Origin: an uncultured Eubacteriales bacterium
Lineage (GTDB): Bacteria > Bacillota > Clostridia > Oscillospirales > CAG-272
DNA length: 18,227 bases
Direction of reading: 5' to 3'
Assembly: GCA_900545935.1 (NCBI GenBank)
Contig: URAP01000035.1
Coordinates: forward strand, 1 to 18,227
Of the stretch, positions 6,606-14,952 are shown piece by piece. A model generated the notes under the pieces. That model was given only the letters and a program-made list of their open reading frames with translations, was not told the DNA's origin and did not search any database. Both the position numbers and the translations under genes were made by a program. Every line of letters begins with the position of its first letter. Position 1 is the first letter of the stretch.

Positions 6606-7816
6606 AGGACGGCATTACGGCGCGGGTAGGCAGATTTTTTCTCGGCTGTGATACACTGTATATCTGTGATGATGATGCGCTGAATTTGCTCGGTGCCCTG
6701 CATTATTCCGCCGTACGCCGGCAGGATGGATGGGAGCTCAGCATGTCGTCCGCCGACCGTGCGCAGGCGCAGCTTCTGCTTTCTGAGAGCGGGTCGGACT
6801 ATTCCGTTCTTCGTCGCAGCGGGTTGCCTGCGCTCTGCTCGCGCTTTTCACATCGACCCGGTATACCGACGGGCGCGGTTCTCGCTTGCCTGCTTGCCGC
6901 CATGCTCTCGCGCTTTATATGGACGCTCGATGTCGCGCCGCGCGACGGTCAGGAGAGGGATGCGGAGCTTGAGCAGTCGCTGCTCGACGGCGTTCGAGCG
7001 CTCGGATGTACCGAGGGTGCGTTTATACCGACGCTCGATCTGTTCGAGGTCTGCTCTGCGTATCTTGCCGAAAATTCGCTGGTCAGCTGGATGAGCATCG
7101 ACATAGAAGGAACGGCGGCGCAGCTGCGCTACACAAAGACGGCATATCGCGACGGAAAAATAGACGACAGTATGCCGTCGAATGTGATAGCCACCCGGGA
7201 GGGCGTTGTCGAATATGTAAATACCGGAGCGGGCGAGGCTGCCGTCGGTGACGGAGACAACATAGCGGCAGGGCAGCTGCTCATCTCCGGCGCACTCGAG
7301 AATAAGAATACCGGAGTCGTCCGATATACTCATGCGCGCGGTAGCGTTATAGCGCACACGCAGCATGTGCTCACGGCTGAAGCACCTCTTGCGATAAGCG
7401 TGCGCGAGTACGGCAGCATAGCGCGTGATATAAAGTTTTCGCTGTTCGGACACAGCTTGCATCTGCTCCGACATACGCCGCACACGGATGCATCCTACGA
7501 GCTTGAGCATAGCAGCGGCAGACTGACGCTGCCCGGCGGTATTGTTCTGCCGATAACGATCGATACGGACAGCTATTGTTATTATACTGTTCACAGCCGA
7601 GAGCGCTCGCTCGAAGAAGCAGCAAGGGCTGCAGAAGCGCAGATAACGGCTATGCTTCACCGCGAGATAGGCGAGAGCGAGGTGCTCTCACGCGCCGACG
7701 AGGGCTTTCTCGAGAGCAGAGCCGAGGGGGATGTTTACATACTGCGTACTACCGTTCACTGCCTCGAGGATGTTGCCGAGGTCGTACCGCTGCCGGTAAT
7801 GGACGACGGGCGGTAG
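6602..7816 (+). CDS. yqfD: sporulation protein YqfD
   Basis: This 404-residue protein has the length and layout of YqfD. A cytoplasmic N-terminal part of about 85 residues is followed by one membrane segment (about 88-107, GIPTGAVLACLLAAMLSRFI). A large extracytoplasmic part follows with the family-typical WMSIDIEGT (about 162-170), ATREGVVEYV and the GxxVxxGQLLISG-like stretch. It overlaps yqfC by four bases. In Bacillus the gene is expressed in the mother cell, and mutants in the family are impaired in sporulation. The molecular job is not established. Three start-proximal features agree: an AGGAGG-like site inside the yqfC end, the ATGA overlap, and the conserved N-terminus. Confidence 0.88.
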   Translation: MKDGITARVGRFFLGCDTLYICDDDALNLLGALHYSAVRRQDGWELSMSSADRAQAQLLLSESGSDYSVLRRSGLPALCSRFSHRPGIPTGAVLACLLAAMLSRFIWTLDVAPRDGQERDAELEQSLLDGVRALGCTEGAFIPTLDLFEVCSAYLAENSLVSWMSIDIEGTAAQLRYTKTAYRDGKIDDSMPSNVIATREGVVEYVNTGAGEAAVGDGDNIAAGQLLISGALENKNTGVVRYTHARGSVIAHTQHVLTAEAPLAISVREYGSIARDIKFSLFGHSLHLLRHTPHTDASYELEHSSGRLTLPGGIVLPITIDTDSYCYYTVHSRERSLEEAARAAEAQITAMLHREIGESEVLSRADEGFLESRAEGDVYILRTTVHCLEDVAEVVPLPVMDDGR

Positions 7817-8151
7817 GACTTGCGTCGGACTGCATTATTCGCGCGAAATTTAAATGTGCCGTTGCCGTTATAATCATACATATCAGCAGCATTAGAGCGA
7901 AAAAATACTCGGGCGTTTTGTCGGTATGCACGCTCGGAATTTGACGGCGTATTTCACAGCGACGAGAATAAACCGAAAACATGCTCGTATTTCTTTCCGA
8001 TGTGCGCCCGCGCTATTGACAAAACCAAGGGATAAGTATAAAATATATGATATATTGAGGGATTTGTACCGTTTTGACCGCAGCTGTATATTTTGCCGAT
8101 ATGTGCGGCGGAAATGCGGCTGCATAAACGGACAGAATTAAGGATGGTAAG
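7817..8151. other. gene-free stretch between yqfD and phoH
   Basis: About 335 bp without a supportable gene. It contains no clear terminator for yqfD. The right half holds the phoH promoter (8016-8044). The roughly 100-nt leader after it includes CCGCAGC near 8080 and GCGGCTGC near 8116, which can pair imperfectly. I see no riboswitch class that I can name. Confidence 0.6.
8016..8044 (+). promoter_or_regulatory. sigma-A promoter of the phoH-ybeY-prfA-sua5 cluster
   Basis: TTGACA (8016-8021) and TAAAAT (8039-8044, five of six matches to TATAAT) are 17 bp apart in A/T-rich DNA. The leader to the phoH ATG is about 100 nt. This marks the start of a growth-related unit distinct from the sporulation genes before it. 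Confidence 0.7.
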
Positions 8152-9195
8152 ATGGCAGATAGCTATACGAGAGAGGTGTTTACCGATTCGCCGGAGCAAA
8201 CCGCTGCGGCGTTCGGAACACTTGATGCCAATATACGTGCGGTGGAGGATGCCTTCGGTGCCGTTATACGCAGCGAGGACACCGACCGTACCGACGGGAG
8301 CAGAATAGTTATTACCGCGCAGAGCGAGCACGATGCCGAGCTTGCCGCCTCTGCCGTAACGGCGCTGCTGCATTCGCCGAGCGGCGCGGATATCACCGCG
8401 CAGGAGCTCGGATATATAATTGACAGTGTGCGCGAGGGCAAGAGCGACGAGCTTGACGAGCGCGACGGCGGGGTCATATGTCTCGGCGGCAGAGGAAAAC
8501 CGATACGCGCCATGACGGCGGGTCAGAAGCGCTATGTCGATGCAATACGCGGCAATACCGTGATATTCGGTGTGGGACCAGCAGGAACGGGCAAGACCTA
8601 TCTTGCTGTCGCGCTTGCTGTCGACGCGCTGCGCAAAAAGTCGGTAAATAAGATCATTCTCACGCGCCCTGCGGTAGAGGCGGGAGAGCGACTCGGTTTT
8701 CTTCCGGGTGATCTGCAGAGCAAGATAGATCCTTATCTGCGTCCGCTCTATGATGCACTGTACGATATGCTCGGCGCTGAAAACTGCGCAAAATATATCG
8801 AGCGGGGAACGATAGAGGTCGCGCCGCTCGCATACATGCGCGGCAGAACACTCAGCGATTCGTTTATTATTCTCGACGAGGCGCAGAACACAACACGCGA
8901 GCAGATGAAGATGTTTCTGACACGTCTCGGATTTAATTCAAAGATGATAGTGACCGGCGACACAACGCAGATAGATCTGCCGGACGGAAAGCCCTCCGGG
9001 CTTATTCAGGCGGTGCGTATTCTCGACGGAATAAACGGAATATACATTCACCGCTTTTCGGGGCGCGACGTTGTGCGCCATAGGCTCGTTCAGGATATCG
9101 TCAATGCATATGAGCGCGGCGGTGCAAAAAATGTGCGGACGGACGGCGATGCCGGAGAGGCTGAAGCCGGTCATGACGGTGAAAGCAACGGATAA
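8152..9195 (+). CDS. phoH: PhoH-like P-loop ATPase
   Basis: PhoH proteins are cytosolic ATPases, probably RNA-related, that neighbour ybeY in many bacteria. The 347-residue protein has an N-terminal domain of about 110 residues and then the P-loop domain. GPAGTGKT (142-149) is the Walker A motif, TRPAVEAGERLGFLPGDL (171-188) the PhoH signature, and FIILDEAQNTT (238-248) Walker B. Sensor-type TGDTTQIDLP is at 268-277, and SGRDVVRHRLVQDIV is near the end. The last 20 residues are acidic and look disordered. AAGGATGG lies just before the ATG. In Bacillus the order is phoH, yqfF, ybeY, but here ybeY follows directly after a 147-bp gap. Confidence 0.92.
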   Translation: MADSYTREVFTDSPEQTAAAFGTLDANIRAVEDAFGAVIRSEDTDRTDGSRIVITAQSEHDAELAASAVTALLHSPSGADITAQELGYIIDSVREGKSDELDERDGGVICLGGRGKPIRAMTAGQKRYVDAIRGNTVIFGVGPAGTGKTYLAVALAVDALRKKSVNKIILTRPAVEAGERLGFLPGDLQSKIDPYLRPLYDALYDMLGAENCAKYIERGTIEVAPLAYMRGRTLSDSFIILDEAQNTTREQMKMFLTRLGFNSKMIVTGDTTQIDLPDGKPSGLIQAVRILDGINGIYIHRFSGRDVVRHRLVQDIVNAYERGGAKNVRTDGDAGEAEAGHDGESNG

Positions 9196-9239
9196 GCGGA
9201 AGCCGACGGCGAACGGAATTGACTGCCAAACGGCTTTAT

Positions 9240-9280
9240 CGGCATTTATCTGCCGCCGCGGAGCTGCCGCAGAAATGCCG
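9240..9280. repeat. stem-loop in the phoH-ybeY gap
   Basis: CGGCATTT (9240-9247) pairs with AAATGCCG (9273-9280), and after a two-base bulge CTGC pairs with GCAG (9269-9272). A GC-rich loop of about 15 nt remains. There is no T-run after it, so it is not an intrinsic terminator. It may be an RNA-processing or stabilising hairpin between two cistrons. Confidence 0.4.
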
Positions 9281-9342
9281 GATATTGCACGGCTCGGCTG
9301 TGAAGTACAACGGATGCAAAATAATTTGGGAGAAATATAAAG

Positions 9343-9891
9343 ATGGACAATCTTCTTGAAAAAATCGAGCAGGCAGAGGAGAGCGCGCTTGCGCTGCTGC
9401 CCGGCTATAAGATCAGCATAACAAATAAGCAGGGAAGATATATCGTGGATATGCGCACGCGCCTGCTCATCCGCCGCGCTATAACCGCTGCACTGCGTCA
9501 TGAGTATATCCCGGAGGATAGGTTCGCGCCGGAGGTCTCGGTCATGCTCGTATCCGATCGCAGGATACATATGCTCAATATCGAGACGCGCGGGATCGAC
9601 CGCGCGACCGACGTGCTTTCTTTCCCGCTGCTTCAGGACGGTATCCCTACAGCCGACGACATCGACCCCGAGACCGGCAGAATACCGCTCGGCGATATCG
9701 TAATATCGCTCGACCGCGCACATGCGCAGGCGATCGAGTACGGTCACAGCTTTGAGCGCGAGCTTGCGTTTCTCTGTGTGCACTCGGTGCTTCATCTTCT
9801 CGGCTACGACCATGAGGGCGGCGGTGAGGACGAGCGTATCATGTTCGACTGTCAGAGAGAGATACTCGACGGCATGGGTCTCACCCGTTGA
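9343..9891 (+). CDS. ybeY: endoribonuclease YbeY (16S rRNA maturation)
   Basis: YbeY is a zinc-dependent RNase involved in 16S rRNA 3'-end processing and ribosome quality control. The 182-residue protein carries the signature HSVLHLLGYDHE near residues 146-157, with three metal histidines in H-x3-H-x5-H order. It also has the upstream motif RGIDRATDVLSFPL (83-96) and LGDIVIS. The ATG has GGGAG (9328-9332) ten bases upstream. About 20 extra residues precede the usual N-terminus (MDNLLEKIEQ...). A later ATG at 9451 would cut into the family core, so the longer form is preferred. The stop lies 11 bp before the prfA ATG. Confidence 0.93.
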   Translation: MDNLLEKIEQAEESALALLPGYKISITNKQGRYIVDMRTRLLIRRAITAALRHEYIPEDRFAPEVSVMLVSDRRIHMLNIETRGIDRATDVLSFPLLQDGIPTADDIDPETGRIPLGDIVISLDRAHAQAIEYGHSFERELAFLCVHSVLHLLGYDHEGGGEDERIMFDCQREILDGMGLTR

Positions 9892-9902
9892 CGGAGCTGC
9901 CG

Positions 9903-10982
9903 ATGCTTGACAGACTTCATGATGTAGAGGCACGCTATTCCGAGATAAGCGAGCGGCTTGCCGATCCGTCGGTGATGAGCGATATCTCCGCATATTCCTC
10001 GCTTATGAAGGAATATAAGCGGCTTACGCCCGTCGTCGAAAAGTTTCGTGAGTATAAGAGCGCCGAGGCAGCCGTCGACGATGCGCTCAGCCTGCTCGCG
10101 AGCGAGAATGACCCGGACATGCTCTGCCTTGCCGACGAGGAGCTGCGGAGCGCAAGGGAGACGATAGCGCGTACCGAAGAGGAGCTGCGTGTGCTGCTGC
10201 TTCCGCGGGATGAGAACGACGATAAGAATGTTATTGTTGAGATTCGCGCGGGCGCCGGCGGCGAGGAGGCTGCGCTGTTTGCGGGCGACTTGTACCGCAT
10301 GTACTCAATGTATGCCGATTCGATGGGGTGGAAGCACGAGCTTATGAGTGCGAACGAGACCGGACTCGGCGGCTTTCGAGAGGTATCTTTTCTCATCGAG
10401 GGAGAGGGCGCTTATTCGAGATTGAAATTCGAGAGCGGCGTACACCGCGTTCAGCGCGTTCCCGAGACCGAATCCTCCGGCAGGATACAGACCTCTACGG
10501 CAACCGTTGCGGTGCTGCCGGAGGCTGAGGAGGTAGAGGTCGAGCTTAATCCCGCCGACCTTAAAATAGAAACGATAAAGAGCAGCGGCGCGGGCGGACA
10601 GCATGTCAACAAGACCGAGTCTGCAATACGTCTGCTGCATATTCCGACCGGTATCGTAGTTGAATGTCAGGACGAGCGCAGTCAGTTTAAGAACCGCGAC
10701 AAGGCTATGAAGATACTGCGTACCCGTCTGTACAATATGCGCCGCGAGGAGCAGGAGAGCCGCATCGCCTCCGAGCGTAAGAGTCAGGTAGGCACGGGAA
10801 ACCGCTGCGAGCGTATAAGAACATACAATTTCCCGCAGGGACGTGTGACCGATCACCGCATCGGAATTACGCTTCATTCTATCGACAGCTTTATGAACGG
10901 TGATATCGGCGGTATGATAGACGCACTGATAACGGCGGATACGGCGGAAAAACTGAGATCAAGCGAGGACGTTGCAAACTGA
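9903..10982 (+). CDS. prfA: peptide chain release factor 1
   Basis: RF1 ends translation at UAA and UAG. The 359-residue protein is full length. The GGQ loop that enters the peptidyl-transferase centre is at about 231-233 (SSGAGGQHVNKTES). The stop-codon reading tripeptide PxT is P-E-T at about 187-189 within HRVQRVPETESSGR, and RF2 would have SPF. The start is set at ATG 9903 because GGAG (9893-9896) is six bases upstream and MLDRLHDVEARY matches the family N-terminus. A TTG at 9888 overlapping the ybeY stop would add five residues and lacks a ribosome binding site. The next gene starts at the base after the stop. The methylase gene prmC, normally next to prfA, is absent. Confidence 0.95.
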   Translation: MLDRLHDVEARYSEISERLADPSVMSDISAYSSLMKEYKRLTPVVEKFREYKSAEAAVDDALSLLASENDPDMLCLADEELRSARETIARTEEELRVLLLPRDENDDKNVIVEIRAGAGGEEAALFAGDLYRMYSMYADSMGWKHELMSANETGLGGFREVSFLIEGEGAYSRLKFESGVHRVQRVPETESSGRIQTSTATVAVLPEAEEVEVELNPADLKIETIKSSGAGGQHVNKTESAIRLLHIPTGIVVECQDERSQFKNRDKAMKILRTRLYNMRREEQESRIASERKSQVGTGNRCERIRTYNFPQGRVTDHRIGITLHSIDSFMNGDIGGMIDALITADTAEKLRSSEDVAN

Positions 10983-12089
10983 ATGAGCGATAATAACAAC
11001 GCGGTGCGTGGCACGGATGCAGAGGTCGGTCATGTCACCGCCGCAAAGGTAAAAAACACACTGCTGCTCGATGCCGAGCGCGAGGAGGATATCGAGCGGG
11101 CAGCGCAGATAATAAGGCAGGGCGGACTTGTCGCATTCCCGACCGAGACCGTTTACGGACTCGGCGCATCGGCGCTCGATGCGGATGCGGCACGGCGTAT
11201 ATACGCCGCCAAGGGCAGACCGTCGGACAACCCTCTGATAATTCATCTCGCGCGTGCGGAGGATGCAGAGGAATACGCGGTGACGAGCGAGCTGTACTAT
11301 AAGCTCGCGCAGCGCTTTATGCCGGGACCGATAACGGTGATACTGCCGAAAAAGGATATTATTCCGCTGTCGGTGACAGGCGGTCTGCCGACCGTCGCGG
11401 TCCGCGTACCGCTGAATATCCATGCGCATAAGCTGATAAGCGCGGTGGGGGTGCCGGTGGCTGCACCGTCCGCCAACATATCAGGCAGACCGAGTGCGAC
11501 CTGCGCCCGCTACTGTCTTGAGGATTTCGACGGCAGGATAGATGCCGTGCTCGACGGCGGAGATGCCGCTTTCGGGCTCGAATCGACCATCGTAAAGCCG
11601 GACGGAGACGGGTTGAGACTGCTCAGACCCGGCGCGGTAACCCCCGAGGAGCTGTCGTCGCTCGGCGTTCCGGTAACGGTCGATCCGTCGGTAACGGAAC
11701 GCTTCGAAGGTACGCCGGAGGCGCCGGGAATGAAGTACCGCCATTACGCGCCGCGCGCCGAGGTAATCATTCTTGACGGCGCAGACCGCGATGTGTACGA
11801 CTATCTGCGCGACAAGCGCGATTGCGGAATTCTGTGCTTCTCCGAGGATACCGAGCTGCTCGGCAGACCCGGCGCGGAATCGCTCGGTTCGCGCAGCGAC
11901 CCGCTCGAGCAGGCGCATCTGTTGTTTCGGCTGCTGCGCGAGTTTGACGAGCGCGGGGATGTATCGACGATATATGCGCGTATGCCGAGCCGTGACGGCG
12001 CGGGGCTTGCGGTTTTCAATCGGCTGATAAAGGCGGCGGGCTATCGTATATTGCAGCTTCCGCCTATTGACACAAAAGTGAAAAACTGA
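10983..12089 (+). CDS. L-threonylcarbamoyladenylate synthase (Sua5/YwlC type)
   Basis: The enzyme makes threonylcarbamoyl-AMP from threonine, bicarbonate and ATP for the t6A37 modification of ANN-decoding tRNAs. The 368-residue protein has the YrdC domain with FPTETVYGLG (52-61), the KxR motif in KGRPSDNPL (77-85) and PSANISGRPS (162-171). The linker PGMKYRHYAP is at 248-257, followed by a C-terminal Rossmann-like Sua5 domain of about 110 residues, so it is the two-domain Sua5 form and not the short TsaC form. About 25 N-terminal residues precede the family core. The ATG abuts the prfA stop. A GAGG lies about 13 bases upstream, so translation probably depends on coupling. Confidence 0.92.
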   Translation: MSDNNNAVRGTDAEVGHVTAAKVKNTLLLDAEREEDIERAAQIIRQGGLVAFPTETVYGLGASALDADAARRIYAAKGRPSDNPLIIHLARAEDAEEYAVTSELYYKLAQRFMPGPITVILPKKDIIPLSVTGGLPTVAVRVPLNIHAHKLISAVGVPVAAPSANISGRPSATCARYCLEDFDGRIDAVLDGGDAAFGLESTIVKPDGDGLRLLRPGAVTPEELSSLGVPVTVDPSVTERFEGTPEAPGMKYRHYAPRAEVIILDGADRDVYDYLRDKRDCGILCFSEDTELLGRPGAESLGSRSDPLEQAHLLFRLLREFDERGDVSTIYARMPSRDGAGLAVFNRLIKAAGYRILQLPPIDTKVKN

Positions 12090-12095
12090 TATAAT
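12067..12095 (+). promoter_or_regulatory. perfect extended sigma-A promoter (proS P1)
   Basis: TTGACA (12067-12072) and TATAAT (12090-12095) are 17 bp apart, with TGA directly before the -10, giving an extended -10 as well. The -35 lies inside the last codons of the Sua5 gene. Predicted start is near 12102, about 43 nt before the proS ATG, too short for a T-box leader. Confidence 0.85.
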
Positions 12096-12104
12096 ATCAC
12101 GTAA

Positions 12105-12131
12105 TTGACACGAAAATTATAATAGTATAAT
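12105..12131 (+). promoter_or_regulatory. second, downstream proS promoter (P2)
   Basis: A second TTGACA (12105-12110) is followed by TATAAT (12126-12131) with a 15-bp spacer, shorter than optimal. Another TATAAT at 12118-12123 is too close to pair with it. If used, transcription would begin only a few bases before the AGAGG (12132-12136) ribosome binding site, giving a nearly leaderless but still SD-bearing mRNA only if initiation is early, so P2 is less certain than P1. Confidence 0.45.
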
Positions 12132-12144
12132 AGAGGTTAGGACT

Positions 12145-13584
12145 ATGGCAGAACAGAAAAAGCTCGTTGAGCAGATAACATCCATGAGCGATGATTTCGC
12201 ACAGTGGTATACCGACGTTTGCACAAAGGCGGATCTCATCGGATATACAAGCATTAAGGGTTGCATGATCTATCGTCCCTACGGATACGCTATCTGGGAG
12301 AATATTCAGAAGATTCTTGATGCGCGCTTTAAGGTGACGGGACATGAGAATATTTACATGCCGCTCTTTATTCCCGAGTCGCTTCTTAATAAGGAGAAGG
12401 AGCACGTTGAGGGCTTTGCTCCCGAGGTAGCATGGGTAACATACGGCGGAAATAACGAGCTGCAGGAGCGTATGTGCGTGCGCCCGACCTCCGAGACGCT
12501 GTTCTGCGATCACTATAAGGATATAATCCATTCGTGGCGCGATCTGCCTAAGCTCTATAATCAGTGGTGCAATGTCGTTCGCTGGGAAAAGACTACCCGC
12601 CCCTTCCTGCGCAGTCGTGAATTTCTCTGGCAGGAGGGGCACACCATGCACGCGACCGCAGAGGAGGCGCGCGAGGAGACCATCCGCATGCTGAATATTT
12701 ATGCGGATTTCTGCGAAAATGAGCTTGCTATGCCTGTCATCAAGGGCCCTAAGACCGACAGCGATAAGTTCGCGGGTGCTGAGGATACATACGCCATCGA
12801 GGCACTTATGCATGACGGTAAGGCGCTTCAGGCGGGCACGTCGCACTATTTCGGCGACGGCTTTGCAAGAGCCTTTGATATCAAATTTGCCGATAAGGAA
12901 AACAATCTCCGTTATCCATTCCAGACCTCGTGGGGCGTTACTACACGTCTTATCGGTGCCGTAATTATGACGCATGGTGACGACAGCGGACTTGTGCTTC
13001 CGCCGGCTGTCGCTCCCATTCAGACGGTCGTTATCCCCGTTCAGATGCACAAGGAGGGCGTGCTTGACGCTGCCCGTGCACTTGCCGACCGCCTCTCGGC
13101 TCGCTTCCGCGTAAAGCTCGACGATTCCGAGAACACCCCCGGCTGGAAGTTCTCCGAGTATGAGATGAAGGGCGTGCCGCTCCGCGTAGAGCTCGGACCG
13201 CGTGATATTGCAGAGGGCAAGTGCGTGCTTGTCTCCCGCGTTGACCGCTCCAAGACCGTCGTTTCGCTCGACGGAGTAGAGGATGCCGTTGCCGAAAAGC
13301 TCGCAGCTATCCGCGACGAGCTGTATGAAAAGGCTCTCGCCAACCGTCAGGCTCACACCTATGACTGCACCTCGCTCGACGAGATAAAGCAGAAGCTCGG
13401 CGAGAACGGCGACGGCTTTGTCCGCGCCATGTGGTGCGGCGATCCAGAGTGCGAGGATAAGGTCAAGGAGCTGACCGAGGTCGGCTCGCGCTGCATCCCC
13501 TTTGATCAGGAGCAGCTCTCGGACAAGTGCGTTTGCTGCGGCAGACCCGCGAAGAAGCTCGTTTACTGGGGCAAGGCATATTGA
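12145..13584 (+). CDS. proS: prolyl-tRNA synthetase, short archaeal/eukaryote-like type
   Basis: Class II synthetase that charges tRNA-Pro. At 479 residues it lacks the editing insertion of the bacterial (about 570-residue) form. Motif 2 is seen in VVRWEKTTRPFLRSREF and LWQEGHTMHAT (about 144-170), the proline-pocket TDSDKFAGAEDTY near 204-216, and motif 3 in WGVTTRLIGAVIMTHGDDSG (about 265-285). The C-terminal domain has the zinc-type cysteines C431, C436, C462 and C465, and it ends in the conserved tyrosine (WGKAY). AGAGG is eight bases before the ATG. Codons are strongly biased to AAG, GAG and CGC as for a highly expressed gene, in line with the strong P1 promoter. This type is common in Clostridia, so no recent transfer is implied. 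Confidence 0.96.
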   Translation: MAEQKKLVEQITSMSDDFAQWYTDVCTKADLIGYTSIKGCMIYRPYGYAIWENIQKILDARFKVTGHENIYMPLFIPESLLNKEKEHVEGFAPEVAWVTYGGNNELQERMCVRPTSETLFCDHYKDIIHSWRDLPKLYNQWCNVVRWEKTTRPFLRSREFLWQEGHTMHATAEEAREETIRMLNIYADFCENELAMPVIKGPKTDSDKFAGAEDTYAIEALMHDGKALQAGTSHYFGDGFARAFDIKFADKENNLRYPFQTSWGVTTRLIGAVIMTHGDDSGLVLPPAVAPIQTVVIPVQMHKEGVLDAARALADRLSARFRVKLDDSENTPGWKFSEYEMKGVPLRVELGPRDIAEGKCVLVSRVDRSKTVVSLDGVEDAVAEKLAAIRDELYEKALANRQAHTYDCTSLDEIKQKLGENGDGFVRAMWCGDPECEDKVKELTEVGSRCIPFDQEQLSDKCVCCGRPAKKLVYWGKAY

Positions 13585-13677
13585 TCTGAAAGTTGTCACG
13601 CTATTGATTTGATTGTGCGTCCGGCTGCGGCTTAACACGCACGTGCCGGAATATTATTGCGAAACGGAAATAGTACT

Positions 13678-14886
13678 ATGAAAAATAATCGCTCCAACCA
13701 ATGCCGCCCCGACAGCGGCACCGGGCGGCGCGTCGCCCGAGAGCAGAGCAGTGCCCTCGGGCATTTTTCCTCTCCGGCTGACCTGCGCAGATATAATTTC
13801 TGCCGCCGTGCGGTGATAATATCCGCGCTTCTGCTTGCGCTTATCGGGATATTTACCGTATTTGTTGCCGTGAGCACGAGCACGCTTAAGGCATCGCAGG
13901 GCATATCCAAGGTGTGGATACAAGCGGCTGCCGTTCTGCTCGGAGCGGCGGGAATGCTGCTGCTCTCGCGTATGCCGCTCTCGCGTCTGTACAGGCGGCT
14001 GTGGTGGCTGTTCCTTGTTCTTGCGCTCGGTATTCTTGCCGTTACCATCGTCTACGGAAGCGGTCCGTACGGGACAAAGAGCTGGCTCGCCATCCCGGGG
14101 ACATCTCTTTCTGTTCAGACCTCTGAGTTTGTCAAGGCGCTGTTTATCGTCGCCTTTGCGGGACATATCCGCCTACTCGGCGAGCGGATGGATTCACCGC
14201 TCGGCTTTGCCTCGCTGTTGCTCCACTTCGGTGTTATTTGCGGGCTTGTCGTGCTGCAGCATGACCTCGGTTCGGCTCTTGTATATGTCTTTATCGCGCT
14301 GATGATATGCTATTCCTCCGGGCTTTCGCTGCGGTATTTTCTGTTTGGCGGTCTCGGACTTGCCGTCATGTCGCCGGTAATATGGCATTTTCTCTCCGAT
14401 TATCAAAAGGCTCGGATAACGGTCGGCATCAATCCCGAATCGGATCCGCTCGGCTACGGCTATCAGGTCATTCTCTCGCGCAGTGCGGTGATCGCGGGCT
14501 ATCCGTTCGGTTCACGTTTTCTCGAGCTTGAATATTCTCCGATTCTGCCCGCGAGTCATACCGATATGGCGTTTGCGGTGCTCTCGGAGCAGATCGGTGC
14601 GATAGGTGCGGCTGTTTTGTTCGTCGGGTATCTTGTGCTTGTTTTTGCACTGCTGTCACTCGGTCGGCATTCTGATCGCACCGGCGCGGCTATATGTGCG
14701 GGTGTTTCCGCCATTATTATCTGTCAGTCGGTCGAGAATATCGGCATGTGCCTCGGGATTATGCCGGTCGTCGGCATAACGCTGCCGTTTATCAGTTACG
14801 GCGGTTCGTCTGTGGTCGCACTGTTTCTCGCGCTCGGTGTTGCTCTCGGCGCATCGAAGCCGGAGCATGTGCTCTCCGAGGATTGA
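13678..14886 (+). CDS. SEDS-family peptidoglycan glycosyltransferase (FtsW/RodA/SpoVE)
   Basis: SEDS proteins polymerise lipid II glycan strands with a partner class B PBP. The 402-residue protein has a 40-residue basic cytoplasmic N-terminus and about ten membrane segments. Motifs are GTKSWLAIP (about 132-140), QTSEFVKALFIVAF, LQHDLGSALVY, PESDPLGYGYQ and LPASHTDMAFAVLSEQIG with the catalytic aspartate in HTD (294-296). LPFISYGGSS is at 369-378. I chose ATG 13678 over a TTG at 13657. Neither has a strong ribosome binding site (GGAA before the ATG). There is no partner PBP or division gene nearby, so FtsW, RodA and SpoVE cannot be told apart. A sporulation role is possible from context. The 93-bp gap before it has only a GTGCGT/ACGCAC stem without a T-run. 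Confidence 0.88.
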   Translation: MKNNRSNQCRPDSGTGRRVAREQSSALGHFSSPADLRRYNFCRRAVIISALLLALIGIFTVFVAVSTSTLKASQGISKVWIQAAAVLLGAAGMLLLSRMPLSRLYRRLWWLFLVLALGILAVTIVYGSGPYGTKSWLAIPGTSLSVQTSEFVKALFIVAFAGHIRLLGERMDSPLGFASLLLHFGVICGLVVLQHDLGSALVYVFIALMICYSSGLSLRYFLFGGLGLAVMSPVIWHFLSDYQKARITVGINPESDPLGYGYQVILSRSAVIAGYPFGSRFLELEYSPILPASHTDMAFAVLSEQIGAIGAAVLFVGYLVLVFALLSLGRHSDRTGAAICAGVSAIIICQSVENIGMCLGIMPVVGITLPFISYGGSSVVALFLALGVALGASKPEHVLSED

Positions 14887-14952
14887 GCCGGCCTTCAGTC
14901 TGCTGTATGTGAAAACTGAAGATGTGTGCTGCCGCTGCGGCGCTGTGCTATA

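Noticed and set aside
9071..9340. 89-codon frame overlapping the end of phoH and filling the gap to ybeY
   Set aside because: Its start lies inside phoH in another frame, without a ribosome binding site, and the gap part contains a stem-loop rather than protein-like sequence.
12096..12144. T-box riboswitch in front of proS
   Set aside because: The leader from the predicted start is only about 43 nt and lacks the T-box sequence and specifier stem.
12097..13638. 513-codon open frame antisense to proS
   Set aside because: It mirrors the proS frame codon by codon, as expected from GC-rich codon bias, has no ribosome binding site and no recognisable domain.
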